Shown: one piece after another, positions 1 to 7,254 of the stretch | How the letters are laid out: each line of letters begins with the position of its first letter | Position numbering within the stretch: the stretch's first letter is position 1 | The notes under the pieces: generated by a model | What the model was told of the DNA's origin: nothing | The model's database searches: none | The model's input: only the letters and a program-made list of their open reading frames with translations | Made by a program: the position numbers and the translations under genes | Assembly: GCA_003231075.1 (NCBI GenBank) | Contig: QIIF01000070.1 | Coordinates: forward strand, 1 to 16,192 | Length of the DNA stretch: 16,192 bases | Direction: 5' to 3' | From: Candidatus Falkowiibacteriota bacterium | GTDB lineage: Bacteria > Patescibacteriota > Patescibacteriia > Patescibacteriales > SZUA-104

Positions 1-15
1 AAAATAACTTTGGCG

Positions 16-36
16 TAATGCAATGGAATTGCGTTA
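16..36 (+). other. Small hairpin just upstream of a ribosome-binding site
   Basis: The arms at 16-24 and 28-36 can pair over nine positions, one of them a G-U wobble, around a 3-nt loop. The hairpin ends against the strong AAAGGAGG at 36-43 of the next gene. It could influence access to that site or be the remnant of an upstream element cut by the window edge. No function is shown. Confidence 0.3.
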
Positions 37-50
37 AAGGAGGAAACCTT

Positions 51-1031
51 ATGTCTTTGTACAAAACAATTTTGAGCCAAGCATGGAAGACGACTTGGCG
101 CCATAAGTATTTATGGTTTTTTGGGCTTTTTGCCACTTTTATCGGAGCGGGCGGTGAATACAATGTATTATTCAGAGGATTTTCCGGCGGCTCCAAACAG
201 CAAATTTTTCCAGGGCTTAGCAGAATAGCGGAAACAGGAGTTTTTAGCGGACAAACATTAGTTAATATTGGAGGAATTATGAGAAATGACCCGTTATCTT
301 TGTTAACTTTGTTATTGGTGTTTTTAATTATTTTGGTTATTATCGGTTTTTTAATTTGGTTGGCAACTGTTTCACAGATCGCTTTGGTAAATAGCGCCGC
401 AAAATATTTAGCAAAGAAAAAAGTTGATTTTAGGGCCGGAGTGGCTATGGGAACGGAAAAATTTTGGCCGGTGCTCTGGCTGAATGTTCTTGTTAAATTT
501 TTAATTTATTTGATTTTTATCATAGTCGGAATATTAGTTATAGCAAATGTTCCTTGGCCGGTATTTACGGTGGCTTTTATTATTTCCGTTATCGCCGCCC
601 TGTCATTGTCTTTTATCATAAAATACGCCGTAGCGTATATAGTTATTGAGGAAAATAATTTTGTTGAATCTATAAAAAACGGGTGGCGGTTGTTTATTGA
701 TAATTGGTTAGTAAGTTTGGAGATGGCTATTATTTTATTTTTTATTAATCTTTTAGTCGGTTTATCCGTAGTTTTGGTTATTTTAACCCTAACCATACCG
801 TTCATGTTTTTGCTTATGGCCGTTTATCAAATATCGGTGACTGCCGGTTTTGGGATTGTGGCCATTTTAGCGCTTGTTTTGCTTTTGGTAATTATTGTAT
901 TAAGCGGCGCTATTCTTTCCGTTTTTCAAATATCGTCTTGGACGGGATTATTTATCCGGCTGATCGGCAAAGGCGGAACCAGCAAGATAATCAGGGTAGC
1001 GAATAATGTGAAGAAAAAAATTTCTAAATAA
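51..1031 (+). CDS. Polytopic membrane protein of unknown function
   Basis: A 326-residue integral membrane protein. The start at 51 is chosen because AAAGGAGG lies at 36-43 with good spacing; an in-frame ATG at 18 has no such site. The N terminus (MSLYKTILSQAWKTTWRHKY) is a basic amphipathic stretch that leads into a hydrophobic segment at about residues 20-35. A Gly/Ser-rich loop follows, then about five long hydrophobic segments (about 82-105, 135-160, 165-195, 220-250 and 260-300). The C terminus is Lys-rich and probably cytoplasmic. The layout resembles proteins often found in Patescibacteria and distantly the membrane domain of glycerophosphodiester phosphodiesterases, but no catalytic motif is visible. 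A role in envelope or membrane organisation is only a guess. The next gene lies 67 nt downstream behind a hairpin, so co-transcription is uncertain. Confidence 0.75.
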   Translation: MSLYKTILSQAWKTTWRHKYLWFFGLFATFIGAGGEYNVLFRGFSGGSKQQIFPGLSRIAETGVFSGQTLVNIGGIMRNDPLSLLTLLLVFLIILVIIGFLIWLATVSQIALVNSAAKYLAKKKVDFRAGVAMGTEKFWPVLWLNVLVKFLIYLIFIIVGILVIANVPWPVFTVAFIISVIAALSLSFIIKYAVAYIVIEENNFVESIKNGWRLFIDNWLVSLEMAIILFFINLLVGLSVVLVILTLTIPFMFLLMAVYQISVTAGFGIVAILALVLLLVIIVLSGAILSVFQISSWTGLFIRLIGKGGTSKIIRVANNVKKKISK

Positions 1032-1056
1032 TTCTTAAGAAAGCTAAAGCTTAAAT

Positions 1057-1089
1057 AACTGCCGCTAAATATATTTTTTGGCGGCAGTT
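1057..1089 (+). terminator. Hairpin between the membrane protein gene and pilB
   Basis: AACTGCCGC (1057-1065) pairs perfectly with GCGGCAGTT (1081-1089) around a 15-nt loop that contains a T-run. The T-run is inside the loop and not after the stem, so this is a poor match to an intrinsic terminator. It ends 9 nt before the pilB ATG and might instead affect translation. Confidence 0.35.
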
Positions 1090-1098
1090 TAAACATAT

Positions 1099-2820
1099 AT
1101 GCCACAAGGTATGCAATCAATTGAAGATTTAATCGGCCGATCAGCAGGCGATTCAAACGCTAATGATGATAGCGCTCAAGTTCAGTTTGCCCATAAAACG
1201 AAAGAAATAAAAATAAAAGAAATGGAGCAATTAACTGAAAGCCAAGCGGCTGATTTGGGAGCGCCGTATGTTGATTTGATTAATTTTTCCATCAGCCCGG
1301 AGGCATTGTCTTTAATTGAAGAAGATGACGCTATCAGATTATCAGCAGTTTGTTTTTTTTATAACGGCAAAGATGTTCGTTTGGGGACGGTAAATTACAC
1401 CGATCCGGCCGTGAATGATTTATTAAAAAAATTAGAAAAAAAATACCATTCGCGCGGAGCGCTTTATTTAATTTCCGAACATAGCTTAAAGCACGCTTTA
1501 AATATTTACAAAGCGCTGCCGAAGCCGAGAAAAATTGTTAAAGGCATAAATATTGCTGAAAAAGATTTAAACAAATATAGCGAGAAATTTTCAAGTTTTA
1601 ATGATGTGCATCAAGAAATTGAGGAGGCGAAGCAGGTGACGGATATTGTTACCGTGATTATGGCGGCGGCGATTAAAACCGGAGCGTCGGATGTCCATAT
1701 TGAAGTGGAGGAAAAAGATATAAAAGTAAGGTTCAGAATAGACGGCGTTTTGCATGATGTGGCAACCATAAAAAAAGATTTATGGAACAAGATAGTTTTA
1801 CGGTTTAAAATTTTAACGAAAGTAAAAATAAATATTTCCAACAAACCACAGGACGGCCGTATGTCAATTTTTATGAAAGACGGCCGCATTGACATCCGAG
1901 CTTCTTTTTTGCCTACCGCTTACGGCGAAAGCATAGTAATGCGGCTACTTCGTTCCAGTTCGGTCGAACTGGGATTTGAAGAGCTGGGTATTCGCAGCAA
2001 GTCATTTAAGCAATTAAAGAGGGAAGTGGAACGGCCGAATGGAATGATTATTACTACCGGACCGACCGGTTCGGGAAAAACAACCACTCTTTACGCCATT
2101 TTAAAGAAATTAAACAGCCCGGAAACTAAAATTATCACCATTGAGGATCCGATTGAGTATCAATTGAACGGGGTTAATCAGTCGCAGACCAGCGAAAAAT
2201 ACACCTTTGCTCAAGGATTGCGTTCAATCGTCCGCCAAGATCCGGACATCGTTATGGTCGGCGAAATCAGGGATTTGGAAACGGCGGAGATTTCAATCCA
2301 AGCGGCGCTTACCGGACATTTGGTGCTATCCACTATTCATACCAATAACGCCGCCGGTACCGTACCCAGATTTTTATCAATGGGCGCCAAGCCGTTTTTG
2401 CTCGCTCCGGCGCTTAACGCCATTATCGGGCAGAGATTAGTGAGGAGGGTGTGCGAAAAATGCAAACGCGAGGAGAAATTAGACGACGAAGCTTTGACGC
2501 GCGTTAATGATATTTTGGAAAAACTGCCGGATGAAGAGAAAAAAGGCATTGACATTAATAATTTAAAATTTTACAAAGGCGCCGGCTGTGATGTTTGCCA
2601 AGACATAGGTTATAAGGGGCGGATCGGCATCTATGAAATTATGACGGTTAATAAAGAAATTGAGGAAATAATTTTATCAGGCAAATTAAGCGAATATGAC
2701 ATGGCGGAAGTCGCCGTTAAAAACGGAATGATTACTATGGCGCAAGACGGGATTTTAAAAGCCATTGACGGCATTACCAGCGTGGAAGAAATATTCAGAG
2801 TGGCGGAGATGAAGAAGTAG
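1099..2820 (+). CDS. pilB: Type IV pilus assembly / type II secretion ATPase (PilB/GspE family)
   Basis: A cytoplasmic hexameric AAA+-like ATPase that powers pilin polymerisation or pseudopilus assembly. Its 573 residues are a full family length. The N-terminal third (about residues 35-150, with ESQAADLGAPYVDL) matches the MshEN/GspE N domain. The ATPase core carries the Walker A motif GPTGSGKTT at 321-329, the Asp box ITIEDPIEYQ at about 347-355, the Walker B region VMVGEIRD at 385-392, and a His box (LSTIHTN) just after. A CxxC pair at C452/C455 and another at C497/C500 form the tetracysteine zinc site typical of PilB and GspE and absent from PilT retraction ATPases. There is no obvious Shine-Dalgarno; ATG 1111 is an alternative start. 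No pilC, pilT or pilin gene is adjacent, so the rest of the machine must lie elsewhere. The family call is firm; pilus versus DNA-uptake use is inferred, with comEC nearby. Confidence 0.93.
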   Translation: MPQGMQSIEDLIGRSAGDSNANDDSAQVQFAHKTKEIKIKEMEQLTESQAADLGAPYVDLINFSISPEALSLIEEDDAIRLSAVCFFYNGKDVRLGTVNYTDPAVNDLLKKLEKKYHSRGALYLISEHSLKHALNIYKALPKPRKIVKGINIAEKDLNKYSEKFSSFNDVHQEIEEAKQVTDIVTVIMAAAIKTGASDVHIEVEEKDIKVRFRIDGVLHDVATIKKDLWNKIVLRFKILTKVKINISNKPQDGRMSIFMKDGRIDIRASFLPTAYGESIVMRLLRSSSVELGFEELGIRSKSFKQLKREVERPNGMIITTGPTGSGKTTTLYAILKKLNSPETKIITIEDPIEYQLNGVNQSQTSEKYTFAQGLRSIVRQDPDIVMVGEIRDLETAEISIQAALTGHLVLSTIHTNNAAGTVPRFLSMGAKPFLLAPALNAIIGQRLVRRVCEKCKREEKLDDEALTRVNDILEKLPDEEKKGIDINNLKFYKGAGCDVCQDIGYKGRIGIYEIMTVNKEIEEIILSGKLSEYDMAEVAVKNGMITMAQDGILKAIDGITSVEEIFRVAEMKK

Positions 2821-2882
2821 GCTATCTTTTAGCTTGTAAATTGTCATTTTATATTTTGATTTTTATATTTTACATTTATTAT

Positions 2883-3299
2883 ATGGACAAAGAAAAAACT
2901 TCAAAAAAAACAAAAAATGAAATTCCGGCTCCATGGGAAGGGCCGTCTCCGTCCAGTCCCGTCCGCCAAAAGGCAAATTCAGAACAAATAGAAAAGTTAA
3001 TGGAGGAAAATTTGCGGTTGACCCAAGAAATTTATAAAATGACCAAAAAAATAAATAATTTTGTGGTCTGGTCGCGTATTTTAGGGTTCTTGAAAGTGCT
3101 GATTTTCGCCGCGCCGGTAATTTTGGGAATAATGTATTTTAAACCGTTGTTGAATTTAATGGGACAAGCGTTCGCGCCGTATAAAGAGCTTTTTTATATG
3201 ACAGATGTGCCCACCATTAAAAGCCAGGTGAATCAGAATGGAATCGGTCCGTCATCAATAGATGAACTGCTTAATTCGTTGAAAAACGGAAACCGGTAA
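2883..3299 (+). CDS. Small single-pass membrane protein with coiled coil, unknown function
   Basis: A 138-residue protein when started at ATG 2883. An in-frame ATG at 2841 would add a hydrophobic stretch (MSFYILIFIFYIYYM), but that stretch is encoded by an AT-rich low-complexity spacer, so the later start is preferred. Neither start has a Shine-Dalgarno. The N terminus is Lys- and Pro-rich (EIPAPWEGPSPSSP). A short coiled-coil-like segment (about residues 36-60, EQIEKLMEENLRLTQEIYKM) follows, then one transmembrane helix (about 70-92, with FLKVLIFAAPVILGIMYF) and a polar tail ending ELLNSLKNGNR. I recognise no catalytic motif or named family. The gene sits between pilB and prfB with short gaps, but nothing ties it functionally to either. 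It is probably real, given its ordinary amino-acid pattern and clear topology. Confidence 0.65.
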   Translation: MDKEKTSKKTKNEIPAPWEGPSPSSPVRQKANSEQIEKLMEENLRLTQEIYKMTKKINNFVVWSRILGFLKVLIFAAPVILGIMYFKPLLNLMGQAFAPYKELFYMTDVPTIKSQVNQNGIGPSSIDELLNSLKNGNR

Positions 3300-3346
3300 T
3301 ACGACTAATATCGGCAGAGTATCGCGTTTTTGAAAAACTTTTTTAT

Positions 3347-4444
3347 ATGGAAAATTTGTTAAAAGAAATAGAGATTTTACGGGAACGCCTTCTAAAAACA
3401 TGGGGGCTTTTAAGAATTGAAAATGAAGAATTGAGAATTAAAGATTTAAAAGACGAGATGAATAAACCGGAGTTTTGGAATAATCGCGAGCGCGCGGTAG
3501 CAATAAGCAAGGAGTCAGAAGGATTGGAATCAGAGGTAAATAAATGGAAAGAGTTGAAAAAAGAAATCAGGGAACTGGAAGAGTTGGTGGCTGTGGGCCA
3601 GAAAGAAGGCGATACTTCCATAGACGAAGAGGCGCGCGCGAAATACGAGGAATTAAAAAAGAAATACGAAGAGTTGGAATTCTTGGTTTTATTTTCCGGC
3701 AAGTATGACAAAAATAACGCGATTATATCAATCCACGCAGGCACGGGCGGAGTGGACGCCCAAGATTGGGCGGAGATACTGGAGCGGATGTTTTTAAGGT
3801 TTGCCGAGAAGAAAGGGTGGAAGGCGGTTTTGGTTGACAGAAATGCCGGCGCCGAAGCGGGGATTAAAAGCGCGGCTTATAGAATTGAGGGGCGTTGGGC
3901 TTACGGCTATTTAAAAAGCGAGTCGGGCGTGCATAGATTGGTCCGCATTTCTCCTTTTGACGCGGAGCAAATGCGGCATACTTCTTTCGCGTTAGTGGAA
4001 GTAATTCCGGAGCTGCCGGAGTCCGAGGAAATAGAAATTAAAGAAGAGGATTTGCGGATTGATGTGTTCCGTTCGTCCGGTCCGGGCGGACAAGGCGTGA
4101 ACACGACCGATTCAGCCGTGCGAGTTGTCCATATTCCCACGAAAATTACCGTAAGCTGCCAGACTGAACGCTCCCAGCATCAAAATAAAGAAACCGCTTT
4201 AAAAATTTTAAAATCCAAATTATTTAAATTGCAAGAGGAAGAAAGAGAGAAAAAAGAATTAAAACTGCGCGGCGAAGCCCAAAAAGCCGAATGGGGAAAG
4301 CAAATCCGCTCGTATGTGATGCAGCCGTATAAAATGGTCAAAGATCACCGGACAAATTATGAAACACAAGATATTGACGGGGTTCTGAATGGGGAACTGG
4401 AAGAATTTATGGATAGTTATCTTCGCGCAGCCCATAACTCATAA
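3347..4444 (+). CDS. prfB: Peptide chain release factor 2
   Basis: Recognises UGA and UAA stop codons in the ribosomal A site and triggers peptidyl-tRNA hydrolysis. It is 365 residues, normal for RF2. The class-defining SPF tripeptide is at residues 202-204 and separates RF2 from RF1, which has PxT. The catalytic GGQ is at 247-249 inside SSGPGGQGVNTTDSAVR. The N-terminal helical domain contains DEMNKPEFWNN, typical of RF2. Most bacterial prfB genes have a programmed +1 frameshift near codon 25. Here the frame is open throughout: the region reads GGG CTT TTA AGA, with no in-frame TGA, so frameshift autoregulation is absent. No Shine-Dalgarno is visible. The last residues (HNS) and the TAA stop come from a repeat that continues into the comEC leader. 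Presence of RF2 indicates that UGA is a normal stop codon in this organism. Confidence 0.96.
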   Translation: MENLLKEIEILRERLLKTWGLLRIENEELRIKDLKDEMNKPEFWNNRERAVAISKESEGLESEVNKWKELKKEIRELEELVAVGQKEGDTSIDEEARAKYEELKKKYEELEFLVLFSGKYDKNNAIISIHAGTGGVDAQDWAEILERMFLRFAEKKGWKAVLVDRNAGAEAGIKSAAYRIEGRWAYGYLKSESGVHRLVRISPFDAEQMRHTSFALVEVIPELPESEEIEIKEEDLRIDVFRSSGPGGQGVNTTDSAVRVVHIPTKITVSCQTERSQHQNKETALKILKSKLFKLQEEEREKKELKLRGEAQKAEWGKQIRSYVMQPYKMVKDHRTNYETQDIDGVLNGELEEFMDSYLRAAHNS

Positions 4445-4544
4445 CTTGTAACTCATAACTCGTAACGCGCAACATTTTAAGCGGTGGCATTAATTTAATG
4501 TTATGAGCCGTGAGTTGCGAGTTATATGTTATGAGTTACGAGAA
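4433..4544. repeat. Inverted set of TAACTCAT-type repeats between prfB and comEC
   Basis: Units related to AACTCATAAC recur in direct order at about 4434-4465, and the same units in inverse orientation (GTTATGAGTTACGAG and relatives) fill about 4501-4544. A roughly 30-nt unique spacer separates them. The left arm holds the prfB stop codon; the right arm holds both possible comEC starts. The arms could form an imperfect stem in RNA and might act as a weak terminator or processing site. No coding gene lies between. Confidence 0.7.
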
Positions 4545-6096
4545 TATTAATTTATCCAAATCTAAAATATTTTTAATTTGTTGTTTGGTTTTTATTTTTG
4601 GGATTGCGGTTGCTTCTTTTTTGCCGTTAGGATTAATACAGAGTGATTTATCGTGGTTCGCGGGGATTGCCGCCGGCGCGGCGGTTTTGATTTTATTTTG
4701 GAAAAACAAAATTATCAGGATAGCGGCCCTCGCGGGGCTGTTTTTATTTTTGGGGATTTGGCGGTATTCCGTCGGGTTGCCGAAAAATACGCCGGATAAA
4801 ATTTGGCATTATAACGGACAAGTTGTAACGGTGATCGGGACGGTTTCAAATGAGCCGGATGTGAGGCGGAAGAATGTGAAATACACCGTAGAGACGCAAG
4901 ATTTTGCGTCTCTACAACATGGATACCGCGACAACACCGTAGAGACGCGTAGCAACGCGTCTCTACGGGTTAATGGAAAAATTTTAATTACCGCGAATTT
5001 ATATCCCCGATACAGTTACGGGGATGAATTAAAAATTTCCTGCGAACTGAAAAAACCGGAACCGTTTAACGGTTTTTCGTATGATAGATATTTAGCCAGA
5101 TATGATGTTTATTCTATTTGTTATTACCCTAAAATAGAATTATTAAATTCCGGCAAGGGTAATTGGCTGTATGAAAACATATTTAAAATAAAAAATAAAT
5201 TTCGCGGGATTATAGATTACGGATTAAGCGAACCGGAAAGCAGTTTGGCGCGAGCGATAATATTGGGCGATAAAAAAGGAATTCCGGACGATTTGCGCGA
5301 TAAATTTTCCAAAACGGGAATAAGCCATATTATGGCGATTTCAGGAATGCATATCAGTATTTTAGCCGGATTGTTTATGATCATACTTTTAGGGGCGGGG
5401 CTTTGGCGCAAACACGCTTTTTATTTTTCCGCCGTATTTCTATTTATTTATATTATGTTAATCGGGCTGCCGGCGTCGGCTATGCGCGCGGGGCTGATGG
5501 GGTTTTTGGTTTTATGGGCGCTGAATTTGGGGCGGCTTAATAAATTGGTTAATTCCTTAGTTTTGGCGGCCGCAATTTTGCTTTTTATCAATCCGAAACT
5601 TTTACGCGGCGATATCGGCTTCCAACTTTCTTTTTTGGCCGTGCTTGGCATTTCTCTTGTTTATCCGGCTCTCAAAAAAAGATTGCCGGAATTGCCAAGA
5701 CAGCTTGGAAGTTTCGGCGAGATTATCCGCGATATGTTTATTATAACTATAGCCGCGCAGATTTTTACTTTGCCGATTATCGCCTTGAATTTTTCCCAAA
5801 TATCCGTCATCGCCCCCGTAACCAATTTATTGGTGATTTGGATTTTGCCGTTTTTAATGATGGCGGTTTTAGCCGCGCTGTTTTTAAGCTCAATATTTCC
5901 GGGTATTTCATTTTTATTTTTTCTTCCATCTAAATTATTGTTGAAATATATAATAATTACCGTGGAATTTTTAGATAAAATTCCTTACGCTTATTTAAAA
6001 ATAGATTATTTATGGTGGGGATGGATTATTTTGTATTATGGAATTATCGGATGGGTGGCGTGGGTAATAAAAAAAACAAACAACAGCGCTCTTTAA
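4531..6096 (+). CDS. comEC: ComEC-type DNA internalisation channel, lacking the hydrolase domain
   Basis: A polytopic inner-membrane channel that passes single-stranded DNA into the cytoplasm during natural transformation. From ATG 4531 it has 521 residues; an in-frame GTG at 4510 is the alternative. Both starts lie inside a repeat and neither has a Shine-Dalgarno. Two N-terminal membrane segments are followed by an OB-fold-like region (DUF4131 type, with YSYGDELKISCELKKPEPF). The competence domain follows, with the hallmark HIMAISGMHISILAGL (His about residue 266) and many membrane helices. Full-length ComEC usually ends in a metallo-beta-lactamase-like domain; here the protein stops after the last helices (WVAWVIKKTNNSAL), so that domain is absent. 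Two palindromic repeats are translated inside the OB region. The family assignment is firm. Joint function with the upstream PilB-type ATPase in DNA uptake is a reasonable inference. Confidence 0.92.
   Translation: MSYENINLSKSKIFLICCLVFIFGIAVASFLPLGLIQSDLSWFAGIAAGAAVLILFWKNKIIRIAALAGLFLFLGIWRYSVGLPKNTPDKIWHYNGQVVTVIGTVSNEPDVRRKNVKYTVETQDFASLQHGYRDNTVETRSNASLRVNGKILITANLYPRYSYGDELKISCELKKPEPFNGFSYDRYLARYDVYSICYYPKIELLNSGKGNWLYENIFKIKNKFRGIIDYGLSEPESSLARAIILGDKKGIPDDLRDKFSKTGISHIMAISGMHISILAGLFMIILLGAGLWRKHAFYFSAVFLFIYIMLIGLPASAMRAGLMGFLVLWALNLGRLNKLVNSLVLAAAILLFINPKLLRGDIGFQLSFLAVLGISLVYPALKKRLPELPRQLGSFGEIIRDMFIITIAAQIFTLPIIALNFSQISVIAPVTNLLVIWILPFLMMAVLAALFLSSIFPGISFLFFLPSKLLLKYIIITVEFLDKIPYAYLKIDYLWWGWIILYYGIIGWVAWVIKKTNNSAL
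4888..4915. repeat. Palindromic repeat translated within comEC, copy 1
   Basis: GTAGAGACGCAA and TTGCGTCTCTAC form perfect 12-bp arms around a 4-nt loop. The element is read in frame as VETQDFASL within the OB-fold-like region of ComEC. The same arms recur in ispG at 15556-15601. Confidence 0.9.
4937..4968. repeat. Palindromic repeat translated within comEC, copy 2
   Basis: CCGTAGAGACGCGT and ACGCGTCTCTACGG form perfect 14-bp arms around AGCA. The copy is read in the same frame as copy 1 (VETRSNASL versus VETQDFASL) and begins 49 nt downstream of copy 1. The family is the same, but the arm tips and loop differ. Confidence 0.9.
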
Positions 6097-6129
6097 CGCT
6101 TTAACGCCGGCGGCCGCTTTAATGTTGTT

Positions 6130-6157
6130 TTGGTATTTTAACAAAATATGGTAGTAT
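6130..6157 (+). promoter_or_regulatory. Possible promoter for the polyprenyl synthase gene
   Basis: TTGGTA (6130-6135) and TAGTAT (6152-6157) are separated by 16 nt in an AT-rich gap after comEC. Both hexamers are imperfect, so this is only a candidate. An overlapping TATAAA lies at 6155-6160. Confidence 0.35.
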
Positions 6158-6189
6158 AAAAGAATAAATAGGAGGAGTGGCATAGATTT

Positions 6190-7209
6190 ATGAAGAATGA
6201 TATAAAATTAATTTTAGCAAAGACGGCGAAAATAATTGATTCCGTGGTTTTGAAAATATTATGTTCATCTGTTTACAGGAAACATCATAAAATAATCAAG
6301 CATCAAATTGAAATCGGCGGCAAAAGATTAAGGCCGGTTTTAGCCATACTTTCCTGCCGGATGATGGGAGGGGCGACAAAAGACGCGTTGTATCCGGCGG
6401 CGGCTTTGGAAATTTTACACAATTACACTTTGATCGTTGACGATATAATTGATCATAGTGATTTTAGGAGAGGACAGCCGACAGTATGCAAAAAATACGG
6501 CAGATCAATAGCGGAGAGCATTTCAATAAGCTATGCCGCCTCTATTTTTGATATAGCCGATAAGCGCGGGAATGTTCAAAAGTGTTATCCCGTGTTCGCG
6601 AAAACCTTAAAAATGATGGCGGATGGAGAGATATTTGATATTTTATTTGAACAAGGAGGAAGAGACGATGAAAAATATATAGTAAAAAACAGGTATCGCC
6701 AGATTAGCTTAAATGATTATTTTGGAATGATCGGCAAAAAAACAGCCGGCTTAACGGGCGCTTGCGCGGAAGTGGGCGGAGTATGCGCCAACGCTTCGGC
6801 AAAGGAAATAAAACTCTTAAAAAGTTTTGGATACAATCTGGGAATGGCGTTCCAGATTCAGGACGACATATTGGATATATTCGGAGATGAGAAAAAATTC
6901 GGCAAGAAAATCGGCAAGGACATTGAAGAGAGAAAACTGGGAAACATCACCATCCTTCTCGCCATGGACGAATTTTCTCTTAAAGATAAAAAGCGGTTTT
7001 TAAATATTTTAAGGAAAAAAAAGATAAGCGGCAAAGATATTAAAGAAGGGATCGGGTTAATTAAAAAAACAAGCGCCCAAAGCGATGCTTATAAATTGGA
7101 AATGAATTATATAAAAAAAGCCAAACAAAGTTTGGCGAATTTACCGAAGAATAAATGGAATGATATTTTAAATGAGTTGACGGATTATTTGGTTGAGAGG
7201 AGGGTATAG
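6190..7209 (+). CDS. trans-Polyprenyl diphosphate synthase (geranylgeranyl/farnesyl type)
   Basis: A soluble all-helical prenyltransferase that adds isopentenyl diphosphate units to an allylic primer. It has 339 residues. The substrate-binding GGKRLRPVLAIL is near the N terminus. The first Asp-rich motif, DDIID, is at 84-88 (LIVDDIIDHSDFRRGQPTV), and the second, DDILD, at 225-229 (FQIQDDILDIFGD); both are intact. A Tyr sits five residues before the first motif. In known enzymes a bulky residue there limits chain length to about C15-C20, so a short product is inferred. A strong AGGAGG (6170-6175) precedes the ATG, at an unusually long spacing of 14 nt; no better start exists in frame. Together with ispG at the right edge it supports an isoprenoid route in this organism. 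The exact product, and hence a gene symbol, cannot be fixed. Confidence 0.9.
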   Translation: MKNDIKLILAKTAKIIDSVVLKILCSSVYRKHHKIIKHQIEIGGKRLRPVLAILSCRMMGGATKDALYPAAALEILHNYTLIVDDIIDHSDFRRGQPTVCKKYGRSIAESISISYAASIFDIADKRGNVQKCYPVFAKTLKMMADGEIFDILFEQGGRDDEKYIVKNRYRQISLNDYFGMIGKKTAGLTGACAEVGGVCANASAKEIKLLKSFGYNLGMAFQIQDDILDIFGDEKKFGKKIGKDIEERKLGNITILLAMDEFSLKDKKRFLNILRKKKISGKDIKEGIGLIKKTSAQSDAYKLEMNYIKKAKQSLANLPKNKWNDILNELTDYLVERRV

Positions 7210-7222
7210 ATTATTAAGATTT

Positions 7223-7254
7223 ATATAAAACGAGACCGTAGTCTCGTTTTATAT
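7223..7254. terminator. Convergent bidirectional terminator
   Basis: A perfect 14-bp stem (7223-7236 with 7241-7254) with a CGTA loop sits between two convergent genes. T-rich flanks occur on both strands. It overlaps the stop codon of the DUF169 gene on the - strand (7249-7251) and follows the polyprenyl synthase stop by 13 nt. Confidence 0.85.

Noticed and set aside
506..1156. Minus-strand frames over the first membrane protein gene
   Set aside because: They are complements of hydrophobic codons in the sense gene, with no start signals.
2841..2882. Hydrophobic N-terminal extension of the small membrane protein as a signal peptide
   Set aside because: The extension is encoded by low-complexity AT-rich spacer and lacks a ribosome-binding site; the ATG at 2883 gives a more normal N terminus.
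3400..3460. A required +1 frameshift in prfB
   Set aside because: The frame is continuous from ATG 3347 through SPF and GGQ; no in-frame TGA exists.
4430..4545. CRISPR-like array of TAACTCAT units
   Set aside because: The units are short, degenerate and inverted, with no equal-length spacers and no cas genes nearby.
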